NCBI GenBank assembly: GCA_015491145.1 | Contig: WFWM01000038.1 | Span: forward strand, 1 to 12,025 | From: Patescibacteria group bacterium | GTDB lineage: Bacteria; Patescibacteriota; Minisyncoccia; Phycocordibacterales; UBA12088 | Reading direction: 5' to 3' | DNA: 12,025 nt | Shown here: piece after piece, positions 1 through 7,525 of the stretch | Layout of the letters: every line of letters begins with the position of its first letter | Position numbering within the stretch: position 1 is the first letter of the stretch | Notes under the pieces: generated by a model | Databases searched by the model: none | What the model saw: only the letters and a program-made list of their open reading frames with translations | What the model was told of the DNA's origin: nothing | Made by a program: the position numbers and the translations under genes

Positions 1-644
1 CCACCCCACCCACCCTTACCTTAATCGGCAACAACCCGGCCCGCGTGCCAGTCGGCGCGAGCTACGTTGACCTCGGGGTCATCGTGCGGGACGATCGCGA
101 CCACAACCTCGGCTACCGCACCTACCTCAACGGAAAGGAGGTGTCCTCTATTGCCATCGACACTTCTACCGCCGGCACCTCCACCATCCGCTACGAAGCA
201 ACCGATCAGGCAGGCAACACCGGCTCGGTTGAGCGCATCGTCATCGTCTACGATCCGAACACTGCCTCCTCCACCACCGCTTCCACCACTCCGCCTGCCA
301 CGCCGAGCTCCTCCAGCTCCACTCCTGCCGGCACTTCTACCCCACCTGCCGCGACTTCCACTCCCGCTACCGGTTCCCAAGGAGGCACCACCGCTTCGGA
401 GTCCAATAGCAGTGAGCCATCGAGCGCTCCACCGGCAGCGCCACCTCCCGCAGACGCTGGCGGCAGCAGCGAGGCGACGCAATCTGCGAGCGAGGATGCC
501 ACCTCGACGAGTGCTGCAGGCACCTCGGCGGGAGGGGATGATGCTGACGGGAGCGCAGGCGTTGCCGGGACCGGCCTTGAGGAAAGCGGGGAAGTCGCAA
601 CCGAGGGAGCAAACCCCGATGCCACGGCTCCTGCTCAAGAGTGA
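1..644 (+). CDS. C-terminal part of a secreted/surface protein with a DUF5011-like Ig domain and a low-complexity tail (5' partial)
   Basis: The open frame enters from the left edge (first full codon at position 3) and ends at TGA 642-644, giving about 213 visible residues. The first ~85 residues look like one DUF5011/bacterial Ig-like repeat: a '[19 protein letters not shown]' start, then D-D-R-D, '[20 protein letters not shown]' and a closing 'RIVIVYDP' strand. Such domains are usually tandem modules of exported proteins. From about residue 90 to the end the sequence is almost only Thr, Ser, Pro, Ala and Gly with scattered acidic residues, like a flexible stalk or linker. I see no sortase motif and no C-terminal membrane helix, so the anchoring mode is unknown. 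The N-terminus, signal peptide and any catalytic domain lie outside the window. A GTG at 45 is in frame but is interior, because the Ig domain begins upstream of it. The domain call is by eye. Confidence 0.75.
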   Translation, partial: TPPTLTLIGNNPARVPVGASYVDLGVIVRDDRDHNLGYRTYLNGKEVSSIAIDTSTAGTSTIRYEATDQAGNTGSVERIVIVYDPNTASSTTASTTPPATPSSSSSTPAGTSTPPAATSTPATGSQGGTTASESNSSEPSSAPPAAPPPADAGGSSEATQSASEDATSTSAAGTSAGGDDADGSAGVAGTGLEESGEVATEGANPDATAPAQE

Positions 645-659
645 GCGCGCGGGAAGCGC

Positions 660-688
660 TTGCAAAACGCGAGCGTGCCTGCTAGGAT
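660..688 (+). promoter_or_regulatory. Promoter of the rpsN-map operon (extended -10)
   Basis: TTGCAA (660-665) and TAGGAT (683-688) are separated by exactly 17 bp, and the -10 is preceded by TGC, an extended -10 element. Start of transcription would be near 694-696, leaving a leader of about 38 nt before rpsN. The pattern agrees with the other promoters in this window. Confidence 0.7.
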
Positions 689-689
689 G

Positions 690-726
690 CCGTTGCTCGC
701 CAGCGGCGGGTTCTTCTTTGCTTTTT
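690..726 (+). terminator. Possible intrinsic terminator of the surface-protein gene, overlapping the S14 start region
   Basis: A six-pair stem (CCGTTG 690-695 with CAGCGG 701-706, one G·U pair, 5-nt loop) is followed by a pyrimidine-rich run at 711-727 that includes TTTTT at 722-726. The T-run is broken and starts a few bases after the stem, so it is a weak terminator by sequence. It lies across the predicted transcription start of the rpsN operon, so only transcripts coming from upstream could form the whole hairpin. Confidence 0.35.
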
Positions 727-732
727 CAGGAT

Positions 733-918
733 ATGCCGAAGAAATCAGTCGTGGCGCGGGCAAAGCGCAAGCCGAAGTTTTCCACGCGGCAGGTGAACCG
801 ATGTGAGCGCTGCGGGAGGCGGCATGGCTATATGCGTGATTTTGCCCTCTGCCGTATCTGTTTCCGTGAGCTTGCCAACGAAGGGCTCATTCCGGGCATC
901 AAGAAAGCGAGCTGGTAG
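733..918 (+). CDS. rpsN: 30S ribosomal protein S14, zinc-binding type Z
   Basis: The product has 61 residues, the usual length of the short zinc-ribbon S14, a late-assembling protein of the 30S head. Four cysteines at 24, 27, 40 and 43 form the C-x2-C-x12-C-x2-C zinc ribbon, and the ending '[11 protein letters not shown]' is typical of the family. The start is the ATG at 733; the long open frame upstream is chance. The Shine-Dalgarno sequence is poor (only AGG very close to the ATG), but the leader is pyrimidine-rich. S14 heads the cluster here, whereas in most bacteria L5 precedes it; this gene instead follows a surface protein gene and has its own promoter. rpsH begins 11 nt downstream. Confidence 0.95.
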   Translation: MPKKSVVARAKRKPKFSTRQVNRCERCGRRHGYMRDFALCRICFRELANEGLIPGIKKASW

Positions 919-929
919 CGAAGCGCTGT

Positions 930-1343
930 ATGCAGCATGACCCCATTGCCGATATGCTCTCCTCAATCCGAAACGCTGCTGCGGTGGGGAAGCCATCGGT
1001 GCGCGTGCCGTACTCGCGGCTGAAGCATGCGATTGCCCAGAAGCTCTTCCAAGCTGGCTACCTTGCTGGGGTAGACCTTGCCGAACGCGGACCGAAGAAG
1101 GAGGTGGTGATGCTGCTGAAGTACGAGAAGCGTCGCGATCCCTACGAGAAGCCAAAGAGCGTCATCCACGGCTTGCGACGGGTTTCCAAAACCTCGCGGC
1201 GGGTCTATACCGGTGCCCGATCGCTCGGCAGGCCGTTGCGAGGGGCTGGTACCTACATCCTCACCACGCCGAAGGGCGTGCTGCTTGCGGAAGAAGCGCG
1301 TCGGGAAGGGGTCGGAGGAGAGGTGCTCCTTGCGGTGTGGTAG
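930..1343 (+). CDS. rpsH: 30S ribosomal protein S8
   Basis: The 137-residue product binds the central domain of 16S rRNA and, in E. coli, represses the spc operon. The N-terminal 'DPIADMLSSIRNA' and the C-terminal 'TTPKGVLLAEEARREGVGGE' blocks are the two best family signatures. The length is slightly above the usual ~130 residues, from a few extra residues in the middle. The ATG at 930 is preceded by T; the Shine-Dalgarno match is weak (GCGAAG). It sits 11 nt after rpsN and 18 nt before rplF, so it is cotranscribed. Whether S8 feedback regulation exists here cannot be judged, because the usual target (L5 region) is not present upstream. Confidence 0.95.
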   Translation: MQHDPIADMLSSIRNAAAVGKPSVRVPYSRLKHAIAQKLFQAGYLAGVDLAERGPKKEVVMLLKYEKRRDPYEKPKSVIHGLRRVSKTSRRVYTGARSLGRPLRGAGTYILTTPKGVLLAEEARREGVGGEVLLAVW

Positions 1344-1361
1344 AAAGGTGACAAGTTGCGT

Positions 1362-1901
1362 ATGAGCCGTATCGGCAAGAACCCCATTCCTATACCCCCA
1401 CAGGTGGAGGTTTCCTTCGATGAGGGGGAGCGGGTGGTGCGCGTGAAGGGGCCAAAGGGGGAGCTGCAGCGACAGGTGCGGCCGGAGGTAGCGGTTGAGG
1501 TGGCGGAGAAAGAGGTACGGGTCGTGCCTCGCAAGCAGACGGTGCTCGCACGAGCCTTGTGGGGCACGACGGCGGCACACATCCGCAATATGATACGCGG
1601 TGTCACAGAGGGATGGCAAAAAGTGCTCGAGGTGCACGGCATCGGCTACCGCGCGGAGGTGAGCGGCACGACCTTGAAGCTCTCGGTGGGGTACTCCCAC
1701 CCGGTGCTCGTGGCCATCCCCGAAGGTCTGACGGTGACGGTCGACAAGAACATCATCACAGTGCAGGGCATCGATAAGGAGCTCGTAGGACAGTTTGCGG
1801 CAAATGTCCGGAAGGTTCGCAAGCCGGAGCCCTACAAGGGAAAGGGTATTCGCTACCAAGGCGAGTACATCAGGATGAAGGAAGGAAAGAAGGGGGTATA
1901 G
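1362..1901 (+). CDS. rplF: 50S ribosomal protein L6
   Basis: The 179-residue protein has the two tandem alpha/beta domains of L6, which binds 23S rRNA close to the sarcin-ricin loop and factor-binding site. It starts 'MSRIGKNPIPIPPQVEV' and ends with the 'YKGKGIRYQGEYIRMKEGKKG' region, both diagnostic. I chose the ATG at 1362 over a TTG two codons upstream because the protein normally begins with MSRIG. AAAGG(TG) at 1345-1350 is a reasonable Shine-Dalgarno sequence about 11 nt upstream. The length is normal. It lies inside the ribosomal operon, 10 nt before rplR. Confidence 0.96.
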   Translation: MSRIGKNPIPIPPQVEVSFDEGERVVRVKGPKGELQRQVRPEVAVEVAEKEVRVVPRKQTVLARALWGTTAAHIRNMIRGVTEGWQKVLEVHGIGYRAEVSGTTLKLSVGYSHPVLVAIPEGLTVTVDKNIITVQGIDKELVGQFAANVRKVRKPEPYKGKGIRYQGEYIRMKEGKKGV

Positions 1902-1911
1902 AAAGGCGCGT

Positions 1912-2262
1912 ATGGATCGGAAGGCTAAGGTTCTCGCTCGCAAGCGACGCCATCGCCGGGTTCGTGCCAAAGTCTCGGGCACGCCAGAGCGGCCAAGGCT
2001 CGTCGTCTTCAAATCGTCTCGGCACCTTTTCGTGCAATTTGTGGACGATTCGGGTGCTTGCGCCCGGACGATCCTCGGGCTCCGCACGGCGCGGGAAGGG
2101 GGGACGCTCAAGGAACGAGCCGCAGCGCTGGGGGCGGTTGCCGGGAAGCTCGCGCGAGAGCGGGGCATCGAGCGAGTCGTCTTTGATCGGGGTGGGTATC
2201 TGTACCACGGCGTGATTGCCGCGTTTGCTGACGCGGCGCGGAAGGCGGGACTCCAGTTTTAG
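1912..2262 (+). CDS. rplR: 50S ribosomal protein L18
   Basis: The 116-residue product is the 5S rRNA-binding protein of the central protuberance. The basic N-terminal tail (first ~20 residues, rich in Arg/Lys), 'GTPERPRLVVFKSSRHLFVQFVDD' and the end 'VVFDRGGYLYHGVIAAFADAARKAGLQF' fit the family closely. The middle part (about residues 50-75) is less typical than the two ends. The ATG at 1912 has AAGG 6 nt upstream, within a 12-nt string identical to the one before rplO. It is between rplF and rpsE in the conserved order. Confidence 0.95.
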   Translation: MDRKAKVLARKRRHRRVRAKVSGTPERPRLVVFKSSRHLFVQFVDDSGACARTILGLRTAREGGTLKERAAALGAVAGKLARERGIERVVFDRGGYLYHGVIAAFADAARKAGLQF

Positions 2263-2283
2263 CAGGAATGAGTGATTGAGAGT

Positions 2284-2931
2284 ATGGCAGAGGGAGCAAC
2301 ATCGCAGCAGGCACCGCAGGAGCAACAGGGGGCAGCGCGAAAGGAAGCGCGAGCCGCTTCCCGGCGCAGTCGGGGGCGCGCCACGGGGCGAAGGGCGCGC
2401 AGGGGCAGCGGTGAGCGGGTGCGCTCAGAGTTTGACCATGAGCTGCTCGATGTGCGCCGAGTGGCGCGCGTAGTGGCTGGTGGGCGGCGGTTCAGTTTTG
2501 CGGTAGCCGTGGTGGTTGGCGATCGAAAGGGGCGTGTCGGAGTCGGCACTGGAAAAGCGCAGGACACCGCACTCGCGCTCGAGAAGGCGCTCCGCGATGC
2601 GAAGAACCACCTCATTACCGTGCCGCGCACCGCTTCAGGGTCGCTCCCCCATGAAGTAGTGGCAAAGTACAAGGCCTCTCGCATCGTGCTGCGGCCTTCA
2701 CCGGGGCGCGGGCTCGTAGCAGGGAGCGCGGCGCGCCTCGTGCTTGACTTTGCGGGAGTGACCGATGTGTCGGCGAAGCTCCATTCGCGCACGAAGAACA
2801 AGCTCGTCATTGCCCGAGCGACACTTGCCGCACTCCAGCAGCTCGTTTCATCTCCTGCGGAACCTGCCCTAAAGAAGGGGAAGCGAGCGGAAAAGAGCAG
2901 GCAGACGGAAGCGACATCGGTTTCGTCGTAA
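2284..2931 (+). CDS. rpsE: 30S ribosomal protein S5
   Basis: The 215-residue product is the S5 protein, which shapes the mRNA entry and decoding region and affects fidelity. The dsRBD-like N-terminal domain (about residues 48-112) includes 'VVAGGRRFSFAVAVVVGD' and 'GRVGVGTGKA'; the C-terminal domain carries 'PGRGLVAGSAARLVLDFAGV' and 'SRTKNKLVIARATLAAL'. It is longer than the usual ~165 residues because of an Arg/Ala/Gln-rich N-terminal extension (about 45 residues) and a charged C-terminal tail (about 28 residues). The start is uncertain: an in-frame GTG at 2272 has AGGA closer to it, but ATG 2284 is preceded by T like every other start here. L30, the usual next gene, is missing and rplO follows after 12 nt. 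Confidence 0.94.
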   Translation: MAEGATSQQAPQEQQGAARKEARAASRRSRGRATGRRARRGSGERVRSEFDHELLDVRRVARVVAGGRRFSFAVAVVVGDRKGRVGVGTGKAQDTALALEKALRDAKNHLITVPRTASGSLPHEVVAKYKASRIVLRPSPGRGLVAGSAARLVLDFAGVTDVSAKLHSRTKNKLVIARATLAALQQLVSSPAEPALKKGKRAEKSRQTEATSVSS

Positions 2932-2943
2932 GAGAAGGCGCGT

Positions 2944-3396
2944 ATGCAGCTGCATCAGCTCACTCGTCCTGCATCACGAAAGCGGCCAAAGCGGATCGGT
3001 CGGGGAGGCAAGCGCGGCAAAACTTCTGGCCGCGGCACAAAGGGACAGAAGGCGCGAGCCGGCCGTCGCATTCGCCCGGCGGTGCGCGATGTGTTGGAGA
3101 AAATTCCGAAGCGGCGCGGCCATGGGGTGAACCGGGCAAAGTCGGTCGTGGCACGCCCAAAGCCACAGGCTATCTCGCTCACTGCTCTCAACGCCACATT
3201 TCCTGCTGGAGCAAAGGTGACGCCTCGAGCGCTCGTTGCGGCACGCCTGCTCCGCAAGGCAGGGGGGAAGCCGCGGCCTGCAACAATCGTGGCAGTGGGG
3301 TCGCTTACCAAGCCCCTCACTGTCGTGGGCTGCAGGGTGACGCAACGGGCGCGGGAGGCAATTAAGGCAGCCGGAGGCGAGGTGCTCGGGGGGTAG
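2944..3396 (+). CDS. rplO: 50S ribosomal protein L15
   Basis: The 150-residue product is L15, a 23S rRNA-binding assembly protein with a long basic N-terminal arm. 'RIGRGGKRGKTSGRGTKGQKAR' near residues 18-40 is the family hallmark, and a compact C-terminal domain ends in 'VTQRAREAIKAAGGEV'. Start ATG 2944 has GAGAAGG just upstream, in the same AAGGCGCGTATG string as rplR. secY begins 2 nt after the stop codon, suggesting translational coupling. The usual rpmD between rpsE and rplO is absent. Confidence 0.95.
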   Translation: MQLHQLTRPASRKRPKRIGRGGKRGKTSGRGTKGQKARAGRRIRPAVRDVLEKIPKRRGHGVNRAKSVVARPKPQAISLTALNATFPAGAKVTPRALVAARLLRKAGGKPRPATIVAVGSLTKPLTVVGCRVTQRAREAIKAAGGEVLGG

Positions 3397-3398
3397 GT

Positions 3399-4691
<1,293 letters not shown>

Positions 4692-4702
4692 GGTTGGTGG
4701 AT

Positions 4703-5326
4703 ATGACGGAAGAACACGGACAGACTCCGCACCTCGCTGCAGGAGGGCATCGCGGCGTCTTCGTCATTGTGATGGGGCCATCGGGTGCAGGCAAGAGCAC
4801 GCTCGTGCGCGCTGTCCGCGAAGCGTGCCCCTCGGTGCGCTACATTCCTTCTGTGACGACGCGGCCTCCTCGCCCGCAGGAGGAGGCGGGAAAATCCTAC
4901 GAGTTTGTTGATGATGTCACTTTTGACCGTCTTATTGCCGAGGGGGCGTTCCTTGAATGGGCACGCTACGGCGGCTACCGCTACGGCACACTGCGCCGTG
5001 CGGTGGAGGAGGGGCTTGCGGCAGGGAGCGTGCTCCTCAAAGAGATGGAGGTGCAGGGGGTGGCGCAGGTGCTCGAGAGGCTCCCGCGCGACCAGATTTT
5101 TCTCATTTTCGTTGATGCGGGACCGTGGGAGGTGCTGCAGCGGCGGATTTGCGCCCGGGCGCCCCTTTCCGAGGAAGAACTTGCGGCCCGCCGAGCGCGC
5201 TACGAAGCGGAGCTTCCGTGGAAGGATCGCGCCGATGCGGTGGTTGCCAACCCTGATGGTGCCCTTGCGAAAGCGACGCGACGCATCGTTGCACTCGTGT
5301 GTGATCGGGTGCAGGGGGCTTCGTAA
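4703..5326 (+). CDS. gmk: Guanylate kinase (GMP kinase)
   Basis: The 207-residue product should phosphorylate GMP to GDP with ATP. The P-loop 'GPSGAGKS' is at residues 25-32. The GMP-binding part shows 'SVTTRPPRP' (50-58, with R54 and R57), Y66 in 'GKSYEFVDD', 'FLEWA' (E85) and 'YGT' (94-96), all as in guanylate kinases. The segment 'LLKEMEVQG' (111-119) has Glu where most Gmk proteins have Asp (LLDIDVQG), a conservative but notable change. The N-terminus is ~20 residues longer than in many homologues. I chose ATG 4703 (GGTGG just upstream) over TTG/GTG codons at 4694 and 4697. Its place right after secY is unusual; in many bacteria adk occupies it. Confidence 0.9.
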   Translation: MTEEHGQTPHLAAGGHRGVFVIVMGPSGAGKSTLVRAVREACPSVRYIPSVTTRPPRPQEEAGKSYEFVDDVTFDRLIAEGAFLEWARYGGYRYGTLRRAVEEGLAAGSVLLKEMEVQGVAQVLERLPRDQIFLIFVDAGPWEVLQRRICARAPLSEEELAARRARYEAELPWKDRADAVVANPDGALAKATRRIVALVCDRVQGAS

Positions 5327-5335
5327 ACCTTGCCT

Positions 5336-5983
5336 ATGGACCACCGGCAACAGCAGCCTACCACCGAAGGGGGAGCGCCACGCCTCACCATCATCTTCAT
5401 TGGTATGCAGGGAGCCGGAAAGGGGACGCAGGCGCACCTGTTGAGTGAGTGGCTCGTGGCTCGCTACGGCGGCACCGTCTTTCGCTACGAAACCGGCGAG
5501 GGGTTCCGCCAACTGCTTCAACAGGAAGGAAACTACACAGCCACATTGGTGCGCAGGGAGATTCTTCAGGGCCACCTCTTGCCGGAGTTTCTCTCGGTCC
5601 GCTTGTGGGGCGGGGCCTTCATTGAGCGGTTTACCGGGAGAGAGCACATTATTGCCGACGGGTTTCCGCGATCGATTGTGGAGGCAGGTATTTTGCACAG
5701 CGCGCTCCGCTTCTACGGCAGACTCCCCGCCCTCGTCATCTACCTTTCGGTTCCGGAAGATGTCGCGACAGAACGGCTTCTCAAGCGTGGGCGGGCGGAT
5801 GACACACGCGAAGCCATTGAAGCGCGGCTGCGGGCATGGCGCGAGCGCATTCTACCGCTGCTGGACTTCTACGACTGGAGGGAAGAGTATCGCCTCTTGC
5901 GTATCCATGGCGAGCGATCTATTGAGGAGGTGCATCAGGAAATAAGAGAAAAAATTGCTGCTGCTGTGGCAACGCTCGCCTAG
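5336..5983 (+). CDS. adk: Adenylate kinase-type nucleoside monophosphate kinase
   Basis: The 215-residue product fits the adenylate kinase fold: P-loop 'GMQGAGKGTQ' at 23-32, 'YETGEGFR' (51-58, matching the TGDxxR of AMP binding with Glu for Asp), 'DGFPRS' (108-113) and 'RLLKRGRADDT' (147-157) leading into the LID. The LID is very short, with no zinc cysteines. The P-loop (Met-Gln instead of Pro-Pro/Ala-Gly) and the TGE variant make it divergent, so the substrate could be another NMP; adenylate kinase is still the best guess. The ATG at 5336 is preceded by T; a TTG lies two codons upstream. The secY-adk-map order of classical spc operons is kept, with gmk inserted before it. Confidence 0.82.
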   Translation: MDHRQQQPTTEGGAPRLTIIFIGMQGAGKGTQAHLLSEWLVARYGGTVFRYETGEGFRQLLQQEGNYTATLVRREILQGHLLPEFLSVRLWGGAFIERFTGREHIIADGFPRSIVEAGILHSALRFYGRLPALVIYLSVPEDVATERLLKRGRADDTREAIEARLRAWRERILPLLDFYDWREEYRLLRIHGERSIEEVHQEIREKIAAAVATLA

Positions 5984-5998
5984 TGCGAGGAGAGGGGT

Positions 5999-6775
5999 AT
6001 GACGCGAGACGCTTTCATCGCACACGACGTCGCTCGTGAAGCGGGGCGTCGCCTCGCTCGCATGCTCGCAACGCTTGCCTCGCTCGTTACCCCCGGCGTC
6101 TCTCCCTCCTTCCTTGAGCAGCAGGCTCGGGCTCTCGTGGCGAGTGCGGGAGCAGAGCCTGCGTTTCTCGGCTACCAGCCGGAAGGTGCGCCGTACCCGT
6201 ACCCGGCAGTGCTCAATGTTTCCATCAATGAGGTGGCGGCACACGGCATTCCCACTCGATTGGGGCGCACTATCCGGGAGGGAGACATCGTTAAGATTGA
6301 CCTTGGAATTCGGTGGCGAGGAGTTGTTGTTGATGCAGCGCGTTCGGTGGTGGCGGGGAAGGGGAAACCACAGGCTCACCGACTCGTTGCTGCGGCACGG
6401 GAGGCGTGCTACGCGGGGATTCACGCGCTCAAGCCAGGTGCGGCATTGCGGAGAGTTGCGGAAGCGGTAGAAACAGTGGCAGCACGCTACGGAGTGCGCG
6501 TCGTGCCGGAGCTTGGCGGCCATGGGGTCGGGTTGGCGGTGCATGAACCCCCCTTCGTGCCGCTCTCGCTTCGCCACCCTCCTTCTGATGTGATAGCGGA
6601 GGAGGGAATGATGCTCGCCATTGAGCCACACCTCACCACCGGCAAGGGGGCCATCGTCACACTTGCCGACGGCTTCACCCTCCTCACGAAGGATCGCAAG
6701 CCGGTGGCGGTTTGGGAAGAGACGGTGTGGGTGGGCAAGGAGGGTGCCGAAGTGCTCACAGCAGAGGAGGCGTAA
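5999..6775 (+). CDS. map: Methionine aminopeptidase type I
   Basis: The 258-residue enzyme removes the initiator methionine from nascent proteins. All five dinuclear metal ligands are visible: D101 in 'KIDLGI', D112 in 'VDAARS', H175 in 'GGHGVG', E209 in 'AIEPH' and E240 in the 'WEETVWV' segment. H82 in 'NEVAAHGIP' and H182 in 'VHEPPFVP' are the conserved substrate-side histidines. In most family members the last ligand motif reads E-H-T; here it is E-E-T. The length matches type Ia enzymes without extra zinc-finger extension. The start ATG 5999 has the clearest Shine-Dalgarno run of the operon, AGGAGAGG at 5988-5995. It is the last gene of the operon; the next promoter begins right behind its stop codon. 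Confidence 0.95.
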   Translation: MTRDAFIAHDVAREAGRRLARMLATLASLVTPGVSPSFLEQQARALVASAGAEPAFLGYQPEGAPYPYPAVLNVSINEVAAHGIPTRLGRTIREGDIVKIDLGIRWRGVVVDAARSVVAGKGKPQAHRLVAAAREACYAGIHALKPGAALRRVAEAVETVAARYGVRVVPELGGHGVGLAVHEPPFVPLSLRHPPSDVIAEEGMMLAIEPHLTTGKGAIVTLADGFTLLTKDRKPVAVWEETVWVGKEGAEVLTAEEA

Positions 6776-6805
6776 TTGTTCACACGAAGAAGGGTGTGGT
6801 AGGAT
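6776..6805 (+). promoter_or_regulatory. Promoter of ndk (extended -10)
   Basis: TTGTTC (6776-6781) and TAGGAT (6800-6805) are 18 bp apart, with TGG directly before the -10. The -35 starts on the base after the map stop codon. The start of transcription would be near 6812, giving a leader of about 34 nt. The -10 hexamer is identical to that of the rpsN promoter. Confidence 0.65.
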
Positions 6806-6845
6806 GCCTACGACATTGTTAGCAAGTCGGTTGTCTTTTCTACCT

Positions 6846-7451
6846 ATGACAGCAGCACCAGAGCGGGAACGAACCCTCATTATTCTCAAACCCGATGCTG
6901 TCCAACGAGGACTCATCGGAGAAATTCTGCGACGCATCGAACGGACGGGGCTCAAGTTCACCGCCTTCAAGTTTCTCGTGCCGGCGCGGGACCAGGTGCT
7001 GGCGCACTACAACAAGGATGATGCGTGGTGCCAAAAGATAGGCGAACGGGTGATTCGGGAAATGGAAGAAAGCGGCATTGCCCCCGAGCGTTCCGCCCTT
7101 GAGTATGGGAAAGAGGTGTTGGAGCACCTCGTCACCTTTATGACGGCCGGGCCTGTGCTGGCGGTGGTGGTGGAAGGAAATGAAGCGGTGGCAATCGTAA
7201 AGAAGCTCGTGGGGACGACAGAGCCGAAAACTTCCGATGTCGGGACAATTCGGGGAGACCTTACAGTTGATTCCTACGGCCATGCCACCTACCGTAACAG
7301 CGCGGTCCGCAACCTCATCCACTGCTCCGAAACGCCGGAAGAGGCAGAGCGGGAAATCGGGGTATGGTTTGCCGCAGAGGAAATAGTCAACTACCGCACG
7401 ATTGCCGAACGCATTCTCTACGATGTCAATCTCGACGGTATTTTGGAGTGA
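6846..7451 (+). CDS. ndk: Nucleoside diphosphate kinase, long form with two insertions
   Basis: The 201-residue product should transfer the gamma phosphate of NTPs to NDPs through a phospho-histidine. 'LIILKPDAVQRGLIGEIL' (11-28), 'FMTAGPVLAVVVEG' (98-111), 'GTIRGDLTVDS' and 'NLIHCSETPEEAEREI' are family blocks; H159 is the catalytic histidine, in HCSET instead of the common HGSDS. The protein is about 60 residues longer than classical Ndk. One insertion (about 57-92, Lys/Glu-rich) lies between the first half and the FMTAGP strand; a second of ~9 residues lies before the active-site histidine. The C-terminus is also extended. The start is ATG 6846; the open frame continues upstream but the Ndk fold begins at this Met. 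I see no good Shine-Dalgarno sequence. Confidence 0.92.
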   Translation: MTAAPERERTLIILKPDAVQRGLIGEILRRIERTGLKFTAFKFLVPARDQVLAHYNKDDAWCQKIGERVIREMEESGIAPERSALEYGKEVLEHLVTFMTAGPVLAVVVEGNEAVAIVKKLVGTTEPKTSDVGTIRGDLTVDSYGHATYRNSAVRNLIHCSETPEEAEREIGVWFAAEEIVNYRTIAERILYDVNLDGILE

Positions 7452-7509
7452 GCACTCACGCAGACTGCGGAGCTCGTTCCAGCGAGAGGAAAAAGGTCCC
7501 GAGAACCTG

Positions 7510-7518
7510 TGGTATAGT
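7510..7518 (+). promoter_or_regulatory. Extended -10 promoter of the structured RNA
   Basis: TGGTATAGT at 7510-7518 is a good extended -10 element (TGn then TATAGT). No -35 hexamer is recognisable 16-18 bp upstream, where the sequence is A/G-rich. The predicted start near 7525 coincides with the first base of the long closing stem at 7526. Confidence 0.6.
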
Positions 7519-7525
7519 GGAAAGA

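Noticed and set aside
250..640. Tandem DNA repeat or CRISPR-like array in the first 650 bases
   Set aside because: The periodicity comes from Thr/Ser/Pro codons in a coding low-complexity tail; no constant-length repeats or spacers.
21..665. Gly/Ser/Arg-rich minus-strand frame
   Set aside because: Antisense of the Thr/Pro/Ser/Ala-rich tail of the surface protein; the apparent repeat richness is the complement of that low-complexity coding sequence.
963..2168. Long minus-strand open frame of about 400 codons opposite rpsH, rplF and rplR
   Set aside because: It covers three well-conserved ribosomal protein genes on the other strand; the translation is Arg/Leu/His-rich without any recognisable domain, as expected for an antisense frame in GC-rich DNA.
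7448..7459. Small inverted repeat GTGAGCACTCAC at the end of ndk as a terminator
   Set aside because: Only five pairs with a tiny loop and no T-run behind it; too weak to call.
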